Part shown: in pieces, positions 25,378 through 40,451 of the stretch
Layout of the letters: each line of letters begins with the position of its first letter
Numbering within the stretch: position 1 is the stretch's first letter
DNA from: Bacillus sp. SJS
Lineage (GTDB): Bacteria > Bacillota > Bacilli > Bacillales > Bacillaceae
Assembly: GCF_000732485.2 (NCBI RefSeq)
Contig: NZ_JAQV02000023.1
Location: 58,506-122,505 of the forward strand
Reading direction: 5' to 3'
DNA: 64,000 nucleotides
Position numbers and translations under genes: made by a program
The notes under the pieces: model-generated
What the model was told of the DNA's origin: nothing
Database searches by the model: none
What the model saw: the letters and a program-made list of their open reading frames with translations, nothing else

Positions 25378-27606
25378 ATGAAAAAGACAATCATTCTTCT
25401 GCTTATTCTGTGCTTTGCAGCGGCAGTAAAAACGTCCTCGAATGCTTATTCCTATCCAAGCCGGCCGCCGATTCCGGAAGAGAGCGGAACGGCTATGGAA
25501 AAGCGGATTCTGATTGTAAAGCCGGCTAAATGGCGAAGCTTTCAGGCGAAGTTTAAAAATCAATTTCCAAGGCTGAAAATCAGACATGTCTATACGGAGG
25601 TATTTAAAGGGATATCGGTAGAGGGCACCCTAGCAGATTTAACAAGGCTGTCCGCTCAGCCTGAAGTGGAGGATCTTGGTCCGGTCACGACCTATAATAC
25701 CGAATCGCAATCATATGTTTCCTTCGTTGGAGGTGACAAGGTGCGCAGTCTTTTTGATTCAAAAAATCAGCGGCTGACAGGCAAGGGTGTGAAGGTTGGT
25801 GTCATTGACACAGGAATGGACTATCTCCATCCTGATCTGCGCAGGAATTACGCAGGCGGCTATGATGTAGTGGATGATGACCGGGATCCGATGGAGACAA
25901 GAGGAAGTGAAGAGTTAGCGACGATTCATGGAACCCATGTAGCGGGAATTATTGCTGCGAATGGCAAAATCAAAGGAATCGCTCCAGAAGCAAGCCTTTA
26001 CATATACAGGGCCCTTGGTCCGGGAGGGATTGGAACTTCGGAGTGGATCATCGCGGCTATTGACCGGGCGGTAAAGGATAAAGTGGACGTTCTGAATCTA
26101 TCTCTTGGAAACGATGTGAACGGTCCGGACTGGCCGACAAGCCTAGCTTTAAATAAAGCTGTAGAGAAGGGCGTTATTGCGGTGGCGGCGAGCGGTAATT
26201 CCGGTCCGGGAAAATGGACGCTCGGCTCACCGGGGACCGCTGAAAAAGCAATATCCGTCGGTGCATCAACTCCTCCCATAAAAGGATACAAGCTGCTATT
26301 GGATAATGCTGAACCTATCAGACTCATTCCATTTCAAGGCGCAGCTGAGTGGAGAGCATTTCGCGGCCTGGAAATTACAGATGCAGGCTTCGGAAGGGGA
26401 AATGAGTTTCCGAAAGATATCAGAGGAAAGCTTGTCCTGGTGCAGAGAGGGAAAATTCCTTTTTCTGAAAAGGCAGCATCAGCTGAGAGCAGAGGGGCGG
26501 CTGCCATCCTCGTCTATAACAATGAAAAAGGAAATTTTGCAGGCTCGATGAAAAACATTGGGATTCCTGCAGCGTCCCTGTCGAGACAGGATGGGGTAAA
26601 ACTTAGACGGTCTCTCCGGCAGCGTGCAAGCATCCTTCAGATAAAAGAAGAAGACACCCTGGCAAACTTCAGCTCCCGGGGGCCAGTGACTGGAAGCTGG
26701 GAAATCAAACCGGATCTTGTTGCTCCAGGGGTAGCCATCATGAGCACAATCCCGGACAAACAATACAAACCGCTTCAAGGAACCAGTATGGCAGCGCCGC
26801 TTGTGGCAGGGGCGGCAGCACTGATCAGGCAGGCTCACCCGGATTGGAGCCCGGAGGAAGTAAAGGCTGCGCTTATGAATACGGCAAAGCCGCTCAAAGA
26901 TTATCACTCGAGGCTTTACGAGCCGATCAGCCAGGGTGCTGGGAGAATGGATGTCTGGAGAGCTGTGAAAAGTGAGGTTTTAGCGGTGCCTGGCTCCCTC
27001 GTCTTTTCGCAGTTTTCATCTGGCGGAAGAAGATCCGCGCACAAAGCTAAGATCAAACTTGTGAATCACTCCGGCCAAACGAAAAAATTTGTTTTCTCTT
27101 ATCCACCAAGAGCCCAGGGAGTTACGTGGCATATTCCGGGAGCTCAGTATGTAAACCCCCGATCCTCCAAAGAGGTCGAAATTGAGCTGGAAGGAACGCC
27201 GATGCACCTCGTTGACGGCACCCATCAGGGGTGGCTTAATGTGACAGCCGGATCGGAGCGCTTCAGCATTCCCTACCTTTACATGATGAATGAACCTGAT
27301 TATCCCCGTCTGATGGGCTTTGACTTTCATCCCGGGAAAGAGCCGGACACGAGCGAGTACGAAGTTTACCTTCCAGGCGGGGCGGATGAAATTGGCATTG
27401 CTTTATATGAACCTGCATCGTATCATTTTATTGGCTATTTGGATTGGAAGAAACATGTCGGAAAAGGCCGGCTGAAAAGAGTACTGAAAAACAGGGAGCT
27501 AAAAGTTAGTGAGGGAACCTACAAAGCCCTTATTTTTGCGAAGAAAGGGAAGGTTGAGGACATAATTGAAACCTCGCTCACGATCGATTTTAGGAGTCAA
27601 CGCTAA
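25378..27606 (+). CDS. Secreted subtilisin-like serine protease with PA domain (Vpr-like)
   Basis: The 742-residue protein has a signal peptide (about 1-24), an inhibitor I9-type propeptide (about 42-105), and an S8 catalytic domain with Asp144 (VIDTGMD), His184 (HGTHVAG), oxyanion Asn274 (SGNSGPG) and Ser470 (GTSMAAP). A protease-associated domain is inserted between Asn274 and Ser470 (about 310-425), as in the Vpr/C5a-peptidase branch. A beta-rich C-terminal part (about 540-740) follows. It likely acts outside the cell on peptides or wall proteins. B. subtilis has no such gene between upp and atp, so it was inserted or lost. Confidence 0.92.
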   Translation: MKKTIILLLILCFAAAVKTSSNAYSYPSRPPIPEESGTAMEKRILIVKPAKWRSFQAKFKNQFPRLKIRHVYTEVFKGISVEGTLADLTRLSAQPEVEDLGPVTTYNTESQSYVSFVGGDKVRSLFDSKNQRLTGKGVKVGVIDTGMDYLHPDLRRNYAGGYDVVDDDRDPMETRGSEELATIHGTHVAGIIAANGKIKGIAPEASLYIYRALGPGGIGTSEWIIAAIDRAVKDKVDVLNLSLGNDVNGPDWPTSLALNKAVEKGVIAVAASGNSGPGKWTLGSPGTAEKAISVGASTPPIKGYKLLLDNAEPIRLIPFQGAAEWRAFRGLEITDAGFGRGNEFPKDIRGKLVLVQRGKIPFSEKAASAESRGAAAILVYNNEKGNFAGSMKNIGIPAASLSRQDGVKLRRSLRQRASILQIKEEDTLANFSSRGPVTGSWEIKPDLVAPGVAIMSTIPDKQYKPLQGTSMAAPLVAGAAALIRQAHPDWSPEEVKAALMNTAKPLKDYHSRLYEPISQGAGRMDVWRAVKSEVLAVPGSLVFSQFSSGGRRSAHKAKIKLVNHSGQTKKFVFSYPPRAQGVTWHIPGAQYVNPRSSKEVEIELEGTPMHLVDGTHQGWLNVTAGSERFSIPYLYMMNEPDYPRLMGFDFHPGKEPDTSEYEVYLPGGADEIGIALYEPASYHFIGYLDWKKHVGKGRLKRVLKNRELKVSEGTYKALIFAKKGKVEDIIETSLTIDFRSQR

Positions 27607-27674
27607 CTTTGTCTAAAAATGTGAACAATTTGTGCCGGGCTGGGCTGTTTGTGAACTTTTAGCAAGGAATCACA

Positions 27675-27704
27675 TTGACACAGCCCAGTGCCTATTGTTA
27701 TGCT
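27675..27704 (+). promoter_or_regulatory. SigA promoter of the ATP synthase operon
   Basis: TTGACA (27675-27680), 18-base spacer, TATGCT (27699-27704) with TG at 27696-27697. The leader to the first gene is about 85 bases. Confidence 0.72.
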
Positions 27705-27798
27705 ATATGAGGGTAATGATAAGGTTTTCAAAACTTGTGAATTACTTGTATATTTCCCCTGAAATGACCTATAAAACCTGATTGAGGGGTGCTGTAAA

Positions 27799-28020
27799 AT
27801 GCGCGATAAAAATCGTCATCCGTTACAGGCTATGGCCCTTATGTCTGGCATTCTATCACATTTGGTAGGATCTGTTTTAGTAGGGATTTTCGCCGGAAGA
27901 TGGCTCGACGGCTATCTTCATACGGTACCGCTGTTTTTAATCATTGGCCTTCTTTTAGGACTGTCAGCAGGCGTTTACGGCATGCTGAAGCTGGTCCGCC
28001 ACTACTTTCCAGGAGACTGA
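27799..28020 (+). CDS. atpZ: AtpZ/AtpI-type small membrane protein
   Basis: The 73-residue protein has two membrane helices (about 13-32 and 41-66) and the family pattern of AtpZ, which is found at the start of some Bacillus ATP synthase operons and was proposed to help Mg2+ or c-ring assembly. The B. subtilis operon begins with atpI and lacks this gene. The ATG follows GAGGGG, and atpI starts eight bases after the stop. Confidence 0.8.
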   Translation: MRDKNRHPLQAMALMSGILSHLVGSVLVGIFAGRWLDGYLHTVPLFLIIGLLLGLSAGVYGMLKLVRHYFPGD

Positions 28021-28027
28021 GCATCTC

Positions 28028-29151
<1,124 letters not shown>

Positions 29152-29158
29152 TTTATAA

Positions 29159-29434
<276 letters not shown>

Positions 29435-29469
29435 TTACCAGATCAATCACTATATGATGTGAAAAGAAG

Positions 29470-29512
29470 ATGGCGAAGATCATTCTTAGAAAAGAACCTT
29501 CGCCATTCTCTT
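29470..29512 (+). terminator. Hairpin between atpE and atpF
   Basis: ATGGCGAAG (29470-29478) pairs with CTTCGCCAT (29498-29506) with further AU pairing inside. Only TCTCTTAT follows, so it is more likely a 3'-end stabiliser or partial terminator within the operon than a full stop. Confidence 0.55.
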
Positions 29513-29604
29513 ATCTGCCCTACCGTCTCTTTTTTTGTCCAAAAACAGAAATTATGAGGTCATAGCCTTATTAAAACGTATACCGTAACCCTTGAAGGGA
29601 GTGA

Positions 29605-32220
<2,616 letters not shown>

Positions 32221-32305
32221 TACATTTTAAGAGGGATCGCCGTTTGGTGCTTCCCCTCTCTTTATGAATAAGACCTAAGACCGGAGTTTAAAAACAAGGT
32301 GGTGA

Positions 32306-33169
<864 letters not shown>

Positions 33170-33194
33170 ACCGGAAAAATACATGGTTTTATAA

Positions 33195-34637
<1,443 letters not shown>

Positions 34638-34649
34638 TCTGGTCCTTAG

Positions 34650-35066
<417 letters not shown>

Positions 35067-35071
35067 AGACA

Positions 35072-35101
35072 GCCCCCCGGTTCCAAACCGGGGGGTTTTT
35101 G
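35072..35101 (+). terminator. Terminator of the ATP synthase operon
   Basis: A 10-bp stem CCCCCCGGTT/AACCGGGGGG followed by T5. A second small hairpin (ATTCC.../...GGAAT) lies at 35107-35131. Confidence 0.93.
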
Positions 35102-35243
35102 CATAAAAAATTCCCTCCCTAAGGAAGGAATCTTCATCATCTATATGGCATATGTGTTTTTATCTTAGGTGCCCTCGTATTGGGAGCAATCAAATTAGCC
35201 TCTCACGATCTTGCCTTTTGCTGTCAAAAGGAAGCCGGAGTCA

Positions 35244-35444
35244 TTAGATGGTAACGGGATCCTCTCCCAGCTCCATTGCCTCGAGGATGTTCTCCTCAGA
35301 AAACCCGATAAGCTGGCTTATTTTTGGAATGGTTAGCGGGATTGTTCGTCCTCGTTTCTTTGTTTCATTCACCACTTTTTTTATCTTATAGAGAATGATG
35401 GAGTGTCTGTTATTAATTAGAATTAAAATACAATCACTTCTCCT
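35244..35444 (-). pseudogene. Short sigma-factor-like reading frame without a start
   Basis: The minus strand is open for 66 codons and has no usable start codon except internal GTGs. It includes IKKVVNETKKRGRTIP, IPKISQLIGF and SEENILEAMELGE. The last piece resembles region 3 of SigB-type sigma factors (SEEEVLExMEMG). An AAAGGAG sequence lies at its upstream end followed by a TTG in the wrong frame, so a frameshifted relic is possible. The identification is weak. Confidence 0.35.
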
Positions 35445-35655
35445 TTAGAGCTCCCTCAGAGAAAAAATTGAAAGACCACATTTAGTCTATTCCCTTTTTG
35501 GGAGGTTATGAAACATTTTTTGTCTTAAACGGAAAAAATTCATTGTTTTGAACCGGCAGGGGATTCCTTCTTTCAAAATATAGACAAAAATCTCAGCTTA
35601 AAAGGTAAACTGGAAGATTTATACTATATAAAAAGGATAGAAGAAAAGGGGGAGT

Positions 35656-36702
35656 ATGAACTTGACTGCACTGAATAAACCGCGTTGGGGATGGAAGATC
35701 TTTTTGTCTGCCATCATACTTGGAAGCAATGCCCTTATATACAGAATCCCTGATTTTGTGGCGATGACACCGGAAGCTGCAATTGGATCCTTGTTTGATT
35801 GCATTCTTATTCTTCCGCTCGCTGCCTATTTGCTCATCATTCGAAAGCGGTATTCACTGCGCTGGATCTTTCCGGTTATCATGGCGGGACTCGCTGTTTC
35901 CTGGCTGATCATCCCCATGGAGTACATGGTGCAATTCCATTACCTGAAGTACTTAGTAACAGGCGGCATGGCTGTTTTACTCGGCGCTGAGGTTTTTCTC
36001 CTTATTCAGCTCGTTTTAAAGGCGGCTGCCATTCTAAAGGATTTCAAAACACAGAATAGCGTTTCATTTTTTGATAGATTTGAACAGGCTGTTTCAAGGC
36101 AGATCAAGACTTCACGCCTGCTCCCCATCCTATCAAGTGAAGCAGCACTGATTTATTATAGTTTTTTTTCTTGGAAGAAGAAGCCTTCGCAAGCTCCAAA
36201 TATTTTTACCTTCCACAAAAAAACAAGTGTGGTCGCCTTCAATATTATGCTGATTCATGCGCTCCTCATTGAATCAATCGGATTTCACGTTTTGCTGCAT
36301 TCATGGAACCCGGTTTTATCCTGGATTCTCCTCGTTCTCAATATTTATACGATTTTCCTGTTTATAGCGGAGATACAGGCCTTCCGCCTGAATCCATTTG
36401 TAATGACCGATGGGGAGCTGCACTTACAGGTCGGAGTTATGAAGCGGCTTACAGTAGATTTTAAGGAAATTCAATCCGTTTCTTATTACCAGAAGCCTAA
36501 GGTTCCTGATGAGTCACGGGTTTTTGACGGAATGCCTAAAGAATTCGCGGAAGAGGAACCAGCTATCGTGATAGAGTTTATTCGTCCAGTGGAGGCAAAA
36601 TTGCTCTATGGTTTTACAAAAAAAGTAACAAAAGCGCATGTGCGTCCAGATGAACCACAGCTGTTTTATAAAGCGTTGATTCGTAAACTGGCCTGTAATT
36701 AA
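35656..36702 (+). CDS. Membrane protein with C-terminal PH-like domain
   Basis: I do not recognise this 348-residue protein by name. It has about six hydrophobic segments (near 14-32, 43-62, 69-87, 93-125, then 192-212 and 219-241), a soluble loop (130-185), and a C-terminal stretch from about 245 (FVMTDGELHLQVGVMKRLTVDFKEIQSV) typical of bacterial PH-like domains. No catalytic motif is visible. A GGGGGAG site precedes the ATG. A terminator shared with the convergent next gene follows. Confidence 0.7.
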   Translation: MNLTALNKPRWGWKIFLSAIILGSNALIYRIPDFVAMTPEAAIGSLFDCILILPLAAYLLIIRKRYSLRWIFPVIMAGLAVSWLIIPMEYMVQFHYLKYLVTGGMAVLLGAEVFLLIQLVLKAAAILKDFKTQNSVSFFDRFEQAVSRQIKTSRLLPILSSEAALIYYSFFSWKKKPSQAPNIFTFHKKTSVVAFNIMLIHALLIESIGFHVLLHSWNPVLSWILLVLNIYTIFLFIAEIQAFRLNPFVMTDGELHLQVGVMKRLTVDFKEIQSVSYYQKPKVPDESRVFDGMPKEFAEEEPAIVIEFIRPVEAKLLYGFTKKVTKAHVRPDEPQLFYKALIRKLACN

Positions 36703-36729
36703 AAGGAGCAGGCACCCCTGCTCCTTTTT
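36700..36729. terminator. Bidirectional terminator
   Basis: A 12-bp stem AAAAGGAGCAGG/CCTGCTCCTTTT with A-rich left and T-rich right flanks serves both convergent genes. Confidence 0.88.
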
Positions 36730-36736
36730 CAGCGAC

Positions 36737-37225
36737 TTACCGCTTCATTCTCTTCTCAATTCTCTTAAACCGTCCCAAAAGATAGTGCTCGTCTTCATTT
36801 TTCACAGATAGATAGTGGTCTTCAAAATAGTTGGTGAAAAAATCGGTATGTTTTCCGCGATTTAAGCCCAGCACATATTTCGATTCATTAAATGGATACG
36901 GCTGAACGGCCCAATCGGTACCTGAAATATTCCTCGTTACCACTTCTCCGAAATAAATGGACATCATCGTTTCAAATTCGTGAATGGTGAGCTGAAGATC
37001 CTTCCATCCATTTGTACGGAAACACATAAAATACAATTTCTCCAGGTCAATCAAACTCTCAGGAGAATAATCCAATTCGCGCAGTCTCATATATTCAGCA
37101 GCTTCGTGTAAAATTGAAAGCTGTTCAGTACGGTAATCAAAGTAGTAGGCGATGGCTTCAAATTCACTCTCAAATTCAGGGAGATTCCGGCCATATTCCT
37201 CCTCGATATGAAATGATTCATGCAT
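36737..37225 (-). CDS. Hypothetical soluble protein
   Basis: I do not recognise this 162-residue protein. It is acidic, without signal peptide or membrane segment. The pattern SLIDLEKLYFM... then IYFGEVVTRNISGTDWAVQPYPF and LGLNRGKHTDFFTNYFEDHY resembles small DUF3806-like or immunity-type proteins, in which a GEVV..N...W core is common. That is only a likeness. The ATG follows AAAGGAGATG. It is monocistronic. Confidence 0.65.
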   Translation of the reverse strand: MHESFHIEEEYGRNLPEFESEFEAIAYYFDYRTEQLSILHEAAEYMRLRELDYSPESLIDLEKLYFMCFRTNGWKDLQLTIHEFETMMSIYFGEVVTRNISGTDWAVQPYPFNESKYVLGLNRGKHTDFFTNYFEDHYLSVKNEDEHYLLGRFKRIEKRMKR

Positions 37226-37379
37226 ACGATCATCTCCTTTTCACTAGGGACAGTATATCACGAAATTTGTAAAAAAATAGGGAATAGAAACCGTTACCTA
37301 ATGGAAGAAAAATATAGTAAATGAGGTCATTTTTAGGTAGAATGAAAGAAACATATTCGATTTGCAAGGAGAGAACGGG

Positions 37380-37730
37380 ATGGCGTTTTGGATCATACCC
37401 CTAATAGCGGGACTATTTTTACTGCGGATCGTTGTTCGCTTTTTCTGGTCCAGAACCATTACATTCCATGTGAATCACATAAAAGATCATCCCCATGAGG
37501 AACAGGCAGCCGTATTTATCAGGGCTGTAAAAAGAGTCTGGTCCATACCAAACCAGCAGAATCTATGGATTGAACTGAAGGAAGCTTATTTTATGATTCT
37601 GAACAGTGAACAGATTGAGTTTGAAACAAAGCTTGCCATCTATCAGCTGTTAACCAAAAAAAGAGTGTACGGGTTGAGAAAACCATATAAAAGGCTGCAT
37701 TCCAAAGCCATAACAGAGCCGTCTGCATAG
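37380..37730 (+). CDS. Hypothetical membrane-anchored small protein
   Basis: The 116-residue protein begins with one hydrophobic anchor (about 3-20, FWIIPLIAGLFLLRIVVRFFW) and continues as a basic, helical cytoplasmic part with ELKEAYFMILNSEQIEFETKLAIYQLLTKK. No family is recognised. ATG at 37380 follows AAGGAGAG; TTG at 37362 is within that site. A terminator follows. Confidence 0.65.
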   Translation: MAFWIIPLIAGLFLLRIVVRFFWSRTITFHVNHIKDHPHEEQAAVFIRAVKRVWSIPNQQNLWIELKEAYFMILNSEQIEFETKLAIYQLLTKKRVYGLRKPYKRLHSKAITEPSA

Positions 37731-37743
37731 CAGGCGGTTTTTT
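37719..37743 (+). terminator. Terminator after the small membrane protein gene
   Basis: CCGTCTG (37719-37725) pairs with CAGGCGG (37731-37737), then T6. Confidence 0.75.
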
Positions 37744-37869
37744 GTGCTGTTTTTGGCATTGTGAGCATATTTATAGAACAAATCGGTTTGTCCAGCTGGA
37801 TTTCGGCAGGGGGGATGTTTGTCCAAGGGTTTGAAACCGAGATTTGAACAATCACATGGGGCAGCTAAA

Positions 37870-38180
37870 AAGATATCGGTCCGGATATCGGCCGAAATTC
37901 AGATATATCGGCTATTATTCTAATTTATCGGCCGAAATCATAATATATCGGCTATTATTTAAATTTATCGACCAAAATGGGTGGGATATCAACTTTTCGA
38001 CATTATTCGTCAAAGAGGCAGACCCCTCCATCTTATGCGTTTCATCTAATGAAGATTCTTATCAACGAAAATTTCAATATATCGACGAAATATCAAGTAA
38101 ATCAACGAAAATCTGAGTATATCTCGACGAAAAATCAAACAAATCGTCGAAAATCCCAATAAATCAACGAAATCGCGATA
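37870..38180. repeat. Two arrays of degenerate 20-nt phrases upstream of nuoA
   Basis: Array 1: ATCG at 37887, 37907, 37927, 37947 and 37967 (steps exactly 20), alternating ATCGGCCGAAAT and ATCGGCTATTAT. Array 2: ATC(A/G)ACGAAA-type phrases at 38061, 38081, 38101, 38121, 38143 and 38163 (steps 20, 20, 20, 22, 20). About 12 bases are conserved and 8 vary. An open frame across it (37844-38116) is not credible as a protein. Confidence 0.85.
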
Positions 38181-38226
38181 ATCAGCCTTGCTCAAAGGGT
38201 TGCGGCCACTAGCTCTCCAGTTTATA

Positions 38227-38256
38227 TCGACACTTCCAGGAAATGTTTGCTATAAT
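38227..38256 (+). promoter_or_regulatory. SigA promoter of the nuo operon
   Basis: TCGACA (38227-38232), 18-base spacer, TATAAT (38251-38256) with TGC before it (extended -10). Confidence 0.7.
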
Positions 38257-38310
38257 GATAGCGGTTACAAAAATAGAATATTTAGAAAGTTTCAACATTG
38301 GAGGGGGATC

Positions 38311-38685
38311 ATGGAATCACTTTATCCATATTGGAATAATTATTTAATTGTCGTTGTTTTTCTTTTACTCGGTTTGCTTCTTCCTGCCATTGCCCTGACA
38401 ATCGGACGGGTTCTTCGTCCTCACGCTCCCACACAAGCTAAGATGACCACCTATGAAAGCGGGATTGAACCCTTTCATGACTCCAGAATTCAATTTAATG
38501 TCCGCTATTACATATTTGCCCTGCTGTTCGTTATTTTCGATGTTGAGACCGTCTTTATGTATCCATGGGCAGTAGCCTATGAAAAATTGGGGATTTTCGC
38601 GCTGATTGAAATGCTGATCTTTGTCGTGATGCTGCTGATCGGCTTGCTTTATGCATGGAAAAAGGGGGTGCTCAAATGGACTTAA
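38311..38685 (+). CDS. nuoA: NADH-quinone oxidoreductase subunit A-like
   Basis: The 124-residue membrane subunit has three helices and the conserved [27 protein letters not shown] region (split here: [11 protein letters not shown] and FNVRYY). It helps form the quinone-reduction site. ATG at 38311 follows GGAGGGGG; upstream in-frame sequence crosses the promoter. nuoB overlaps its end by 10 bases. Confidence 0.95.
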   Translation: MESLYPYWNNYLIVVVFLLLGLLLPAIALTIGRVLRPHAPTQAKMTTYESGIEPFHDSRIQFNVRYYIFALLFVIFDVETVFMYPWAVAYEKLGIFALIEMLIFVVMLLIGLLYAWKKGVLKWT

Positions 38686-39188
38686 AGCTCGAAAACCTTC
38701 CTCCAGGAGAGCTGGAGCAAATCAGACAAAGTGTCTTCTTAAGCACCTTGGAAGAGCTCAAAGCATGGGCACGAAGCAACTCGCTCTGGCCGCTCACATT
38801 CGGTCTGGCCTGCTGTGCCATTGAAATGATGGGGGTCGGTGCATCCCATTATGATTTAGATCGATTCGGTTCCTTCTTCCGCACCTCGCCAAGGCAGTCA
38901 GATGTCATGATTGTCTCGGGAACGGTCACGAAGAAAATGGCCCCGATCCTAAAACGGCTTTACGATCAGATGCCAGAGCCAAAATGGGTCATTGCCATGG
39001 GCTCCTGCGCGACAGCGGGCGGACCTTACATCAAATCCTATGCCGTCGTTAAAGGGGTCGATCAAATTGTACCAGTGGACGTTTACATCCCCGGCTGTCC
39101 GCCAAACCCTGCAGCCCTTATTTATGGGATCAACAAGCTGAAAGAAAAAATCCGTTACGAGGCGAAAACCGGAAAGCGGGTGCTCTAA
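38676..39188 (+). CDS. nuoB: NADH-quinone oxidoreductase subunit B
   Basis: NuoB carries the terminal [4Fe-4S] cluster N2 that passes electrons to quinone. The 170-residue protein has all four ligands: the tandem Cys46-Cys47 in [10 protein letters not shown], Cys111 in MGSCATAGG and Cys141 in [11 protein letters not shown] at 38676 follows AAGGGGGTG within the end of nuoA. Confidence 0.96.
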   Translation: MDLKLENLPPGELEQIRQSVFLSTLEELKAWARSNSLWPLTFGLACCAIEMMGVGASHYDLDRFGSFFRTSPRQSDVMIVSGTVTKKMAPILKRLYDQMPEPKWVIAMGSCATAGGPYIKSYAVVKGVDQIVPVDVYIPGCPPNPAALIYGINKLKEKIRYEAKTGKRVL

Positions 39189-39191
39189 TAC

Positions 39192-40448
39192 ATGACAGAT
39201 CGGAAAGACTTGGAACGCTTAAAAAAAGAAACAGCCGAAAAAGCAAAGCTCGCTGCCAAGAAAAAAATGGAGGAACGGAAGCTGAATGAAGAAGCCGCCG
39301 TTTCCATCGAAAAGGACAAGACCAAATTGGAAGAAGACGCCCTCGCTTTAGCGAAAAAGAAAGCGGCCGCCGCAGCCAAAGCAAAAGCTGCCGCCCTCGC
39401 AAAACAGCAGCGGACCAACGGTGAGGAAACACCAGAGGAAGACGCCGTAGCCCTCGCGAAGAAAAAAGCAGCCGCCGCAGCCAAAGCAAAGGCCGCAGCC
39501 CTCGCCAAACAGCAGCGGACCAACGGTGAGGAAACACCAGAGGAAGACGCCGAAGCCCTCGCGAAGAAAAAAGCAGCCGCCGCAGCCAAAGCAAAGGCCG
39601 CCGCCCTCGCAAAGCAGCAGCGGATCAACGGCGAGGAAACACCAGAGGAAGACGCCGTAGCCCTCGCGAAGAAAAAAGCGGCCGCAGCAGCCAAAGCAAA
39701 GGCTGCTGCCCTCGCCAAACAGCAGCGGACCAACGGTGAGGAAACGCCGGAGGAAGATGCCATGGCCCTCGCGAAGAAGAAAGCGGCCGCAGCAGCAAAG
39801 GCAAAGGCTGCAGCAGCAGCTAAGACGTCAAGAACCGAGCCGCTTTCAGATGAGGAGGCGGCAAAGGAGAAGGCAAAGGCGGTTGCCGCTGCGAAAGCGA
39901 AGGCCGCCGCTGCTGCTAAGGCGAAGCTTGCCGTGAAGGATATCGAGGAGGTAAAGGAAGAAACGCCATCCATTCACCAGCCGAGGCTTGATCGTACAGT
40001 GGCCCTATTGACGGAAGCCTTTGGAGCAGATTGTCTGGAGGACGCCTTCATTAACCGTCTTTCAAAAGAGGTGCCGACGATTGTTGTGAAACGGGAGCGC
40101 TATTTAGAGGCGGCTACTCTGCTAAGGCATCATGAGGATACGTCGTTTGATTTTCTTTCTGAGATGCACGGAACGGATTTTCAGACGCATATGGAAATTT
40201 TCCTGTACTTGTTCTCGTATACCCATCATCATGCGCTCGTTTTAAAAACGAAAATTGACCGGGATCAGCCGGTGGTGGAGTCGGTCGCCAATTTGTGGCG
40301 GGGGGCGGATTGGCCGGAGCGGGAGACGTTTGATCTCCTGGGAATCCAGTTCACGAACCACCCGAATTTAAAGCGGATCATGCTGCCGGATGAATGGGTG
40401 GGTCATCCGCTGAGGAAAGATTATGAACCGTATGATGTGGAGGTGTAG
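39192..40448 (+). CDS. nuoC: NADH-quinone oxidoreductase subunit C with Lys/Ala-rich repeat extension
   Basis: The NuoC domain proper is the C-terminal 150 residues (about 268-418), with WxGADWPERETFDLLGIQF and HPLRKDYEPYDVEV. Before it is an extension of about 265 residues made of Lys, Ala, Glu. It contains four full and one partial copy of a 35-residue unit (residues 49-83, 84-118, 119-153, 154-188, 189 on) reading AKKKAAAAAKAKAAALAKQQ then RTNGEETPEED. It should form long charged helices. Ordinary NuoC is about 150-200 residues. The start ATG at 39192 has only a weak GGGTG site. Confidence 0.93.
   Translation: MTDRKDLERLKKETAEKAKLAAKKKMEERKLNEEAAVSIEKDKTKLEEDALALAKKKAAAAAKAKAAALAKQQRTNGEETPEEDAVALAKKKAAAAAKAKAAALAKQQRTNGEETPEEDAEALAKKKAAAAAKAKAAALAKQQRINGEETPEEDAVALAKKKAAAAAKAKAAALAKQQRTNGEETPEEDAMALAKKKAAAAAKAKAAAAAKTSRTEPLSDEEAAKEKAKAVAAAKAKAAAAAKAKLAVKDIEEVKEETPSIHQPRLDRTVALLTEAFGADCLEDAFINRLSKEVPTIVVKRERYLEAATLLRHHEDTSFDFLSEMHGTDFQTHMEIFLYLFSYTHHHALVLKTKIDRDQPVVESVANLWRGADWPERETFDLLGIQFTNHPNLKRIMLPDEWVGHPLRKDYEPYDVEV
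39336..39830 (+). repeat. 105-bp tandem repeats inside nuoC
   Basis: Units start at 39336, 39441, 39546, 39651 and 39756, each at the codon GAC of EEDA. The middle copies differ by only a few bases, which suggests recent expansion or gene conversion. Confidence 0.93.
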
Positions 40449-40451
40449 CCG

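Larger units (their letters stand above)
35067..35655. other. Gap between atpC and the next gene
   Basis: It holds the atp terminator, the minus-strand sigma-like fragment (35244-35444) and an AT-rich leader. A possible -10 (TATACT) is near 35621. I see nothing else here that I can support. Confidence 0.5.

Noticed and set aside
35505..35535. ECF-type (SigW/SigX) promoter, TGAAAC then CGGA
   Set aside because: The -10 does not match CGTA or CGTC and the spacer is 15 rather than the usual 16-17.
37844..38116. 90-codon open frame upstream of nuoA
   Set aside because: It runs through the 20-nt phrase arrays. The period is not a multiple of three, the translation has no family features, and the ribosome site is poor.
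37870..38180. CRISPR array
   Set aside because: The unit is only 20 bases, the conserved and variable parts together make up one period, and there are no cas genes in the window.
39185..39973. 262-codon open frame antisense to nuoC
   Set aside because: It is an artefact of the GC-rich Lys/Ala codon repeats of nuoC; its Ala/Phe-rich product has no plausible fold and no start signal.
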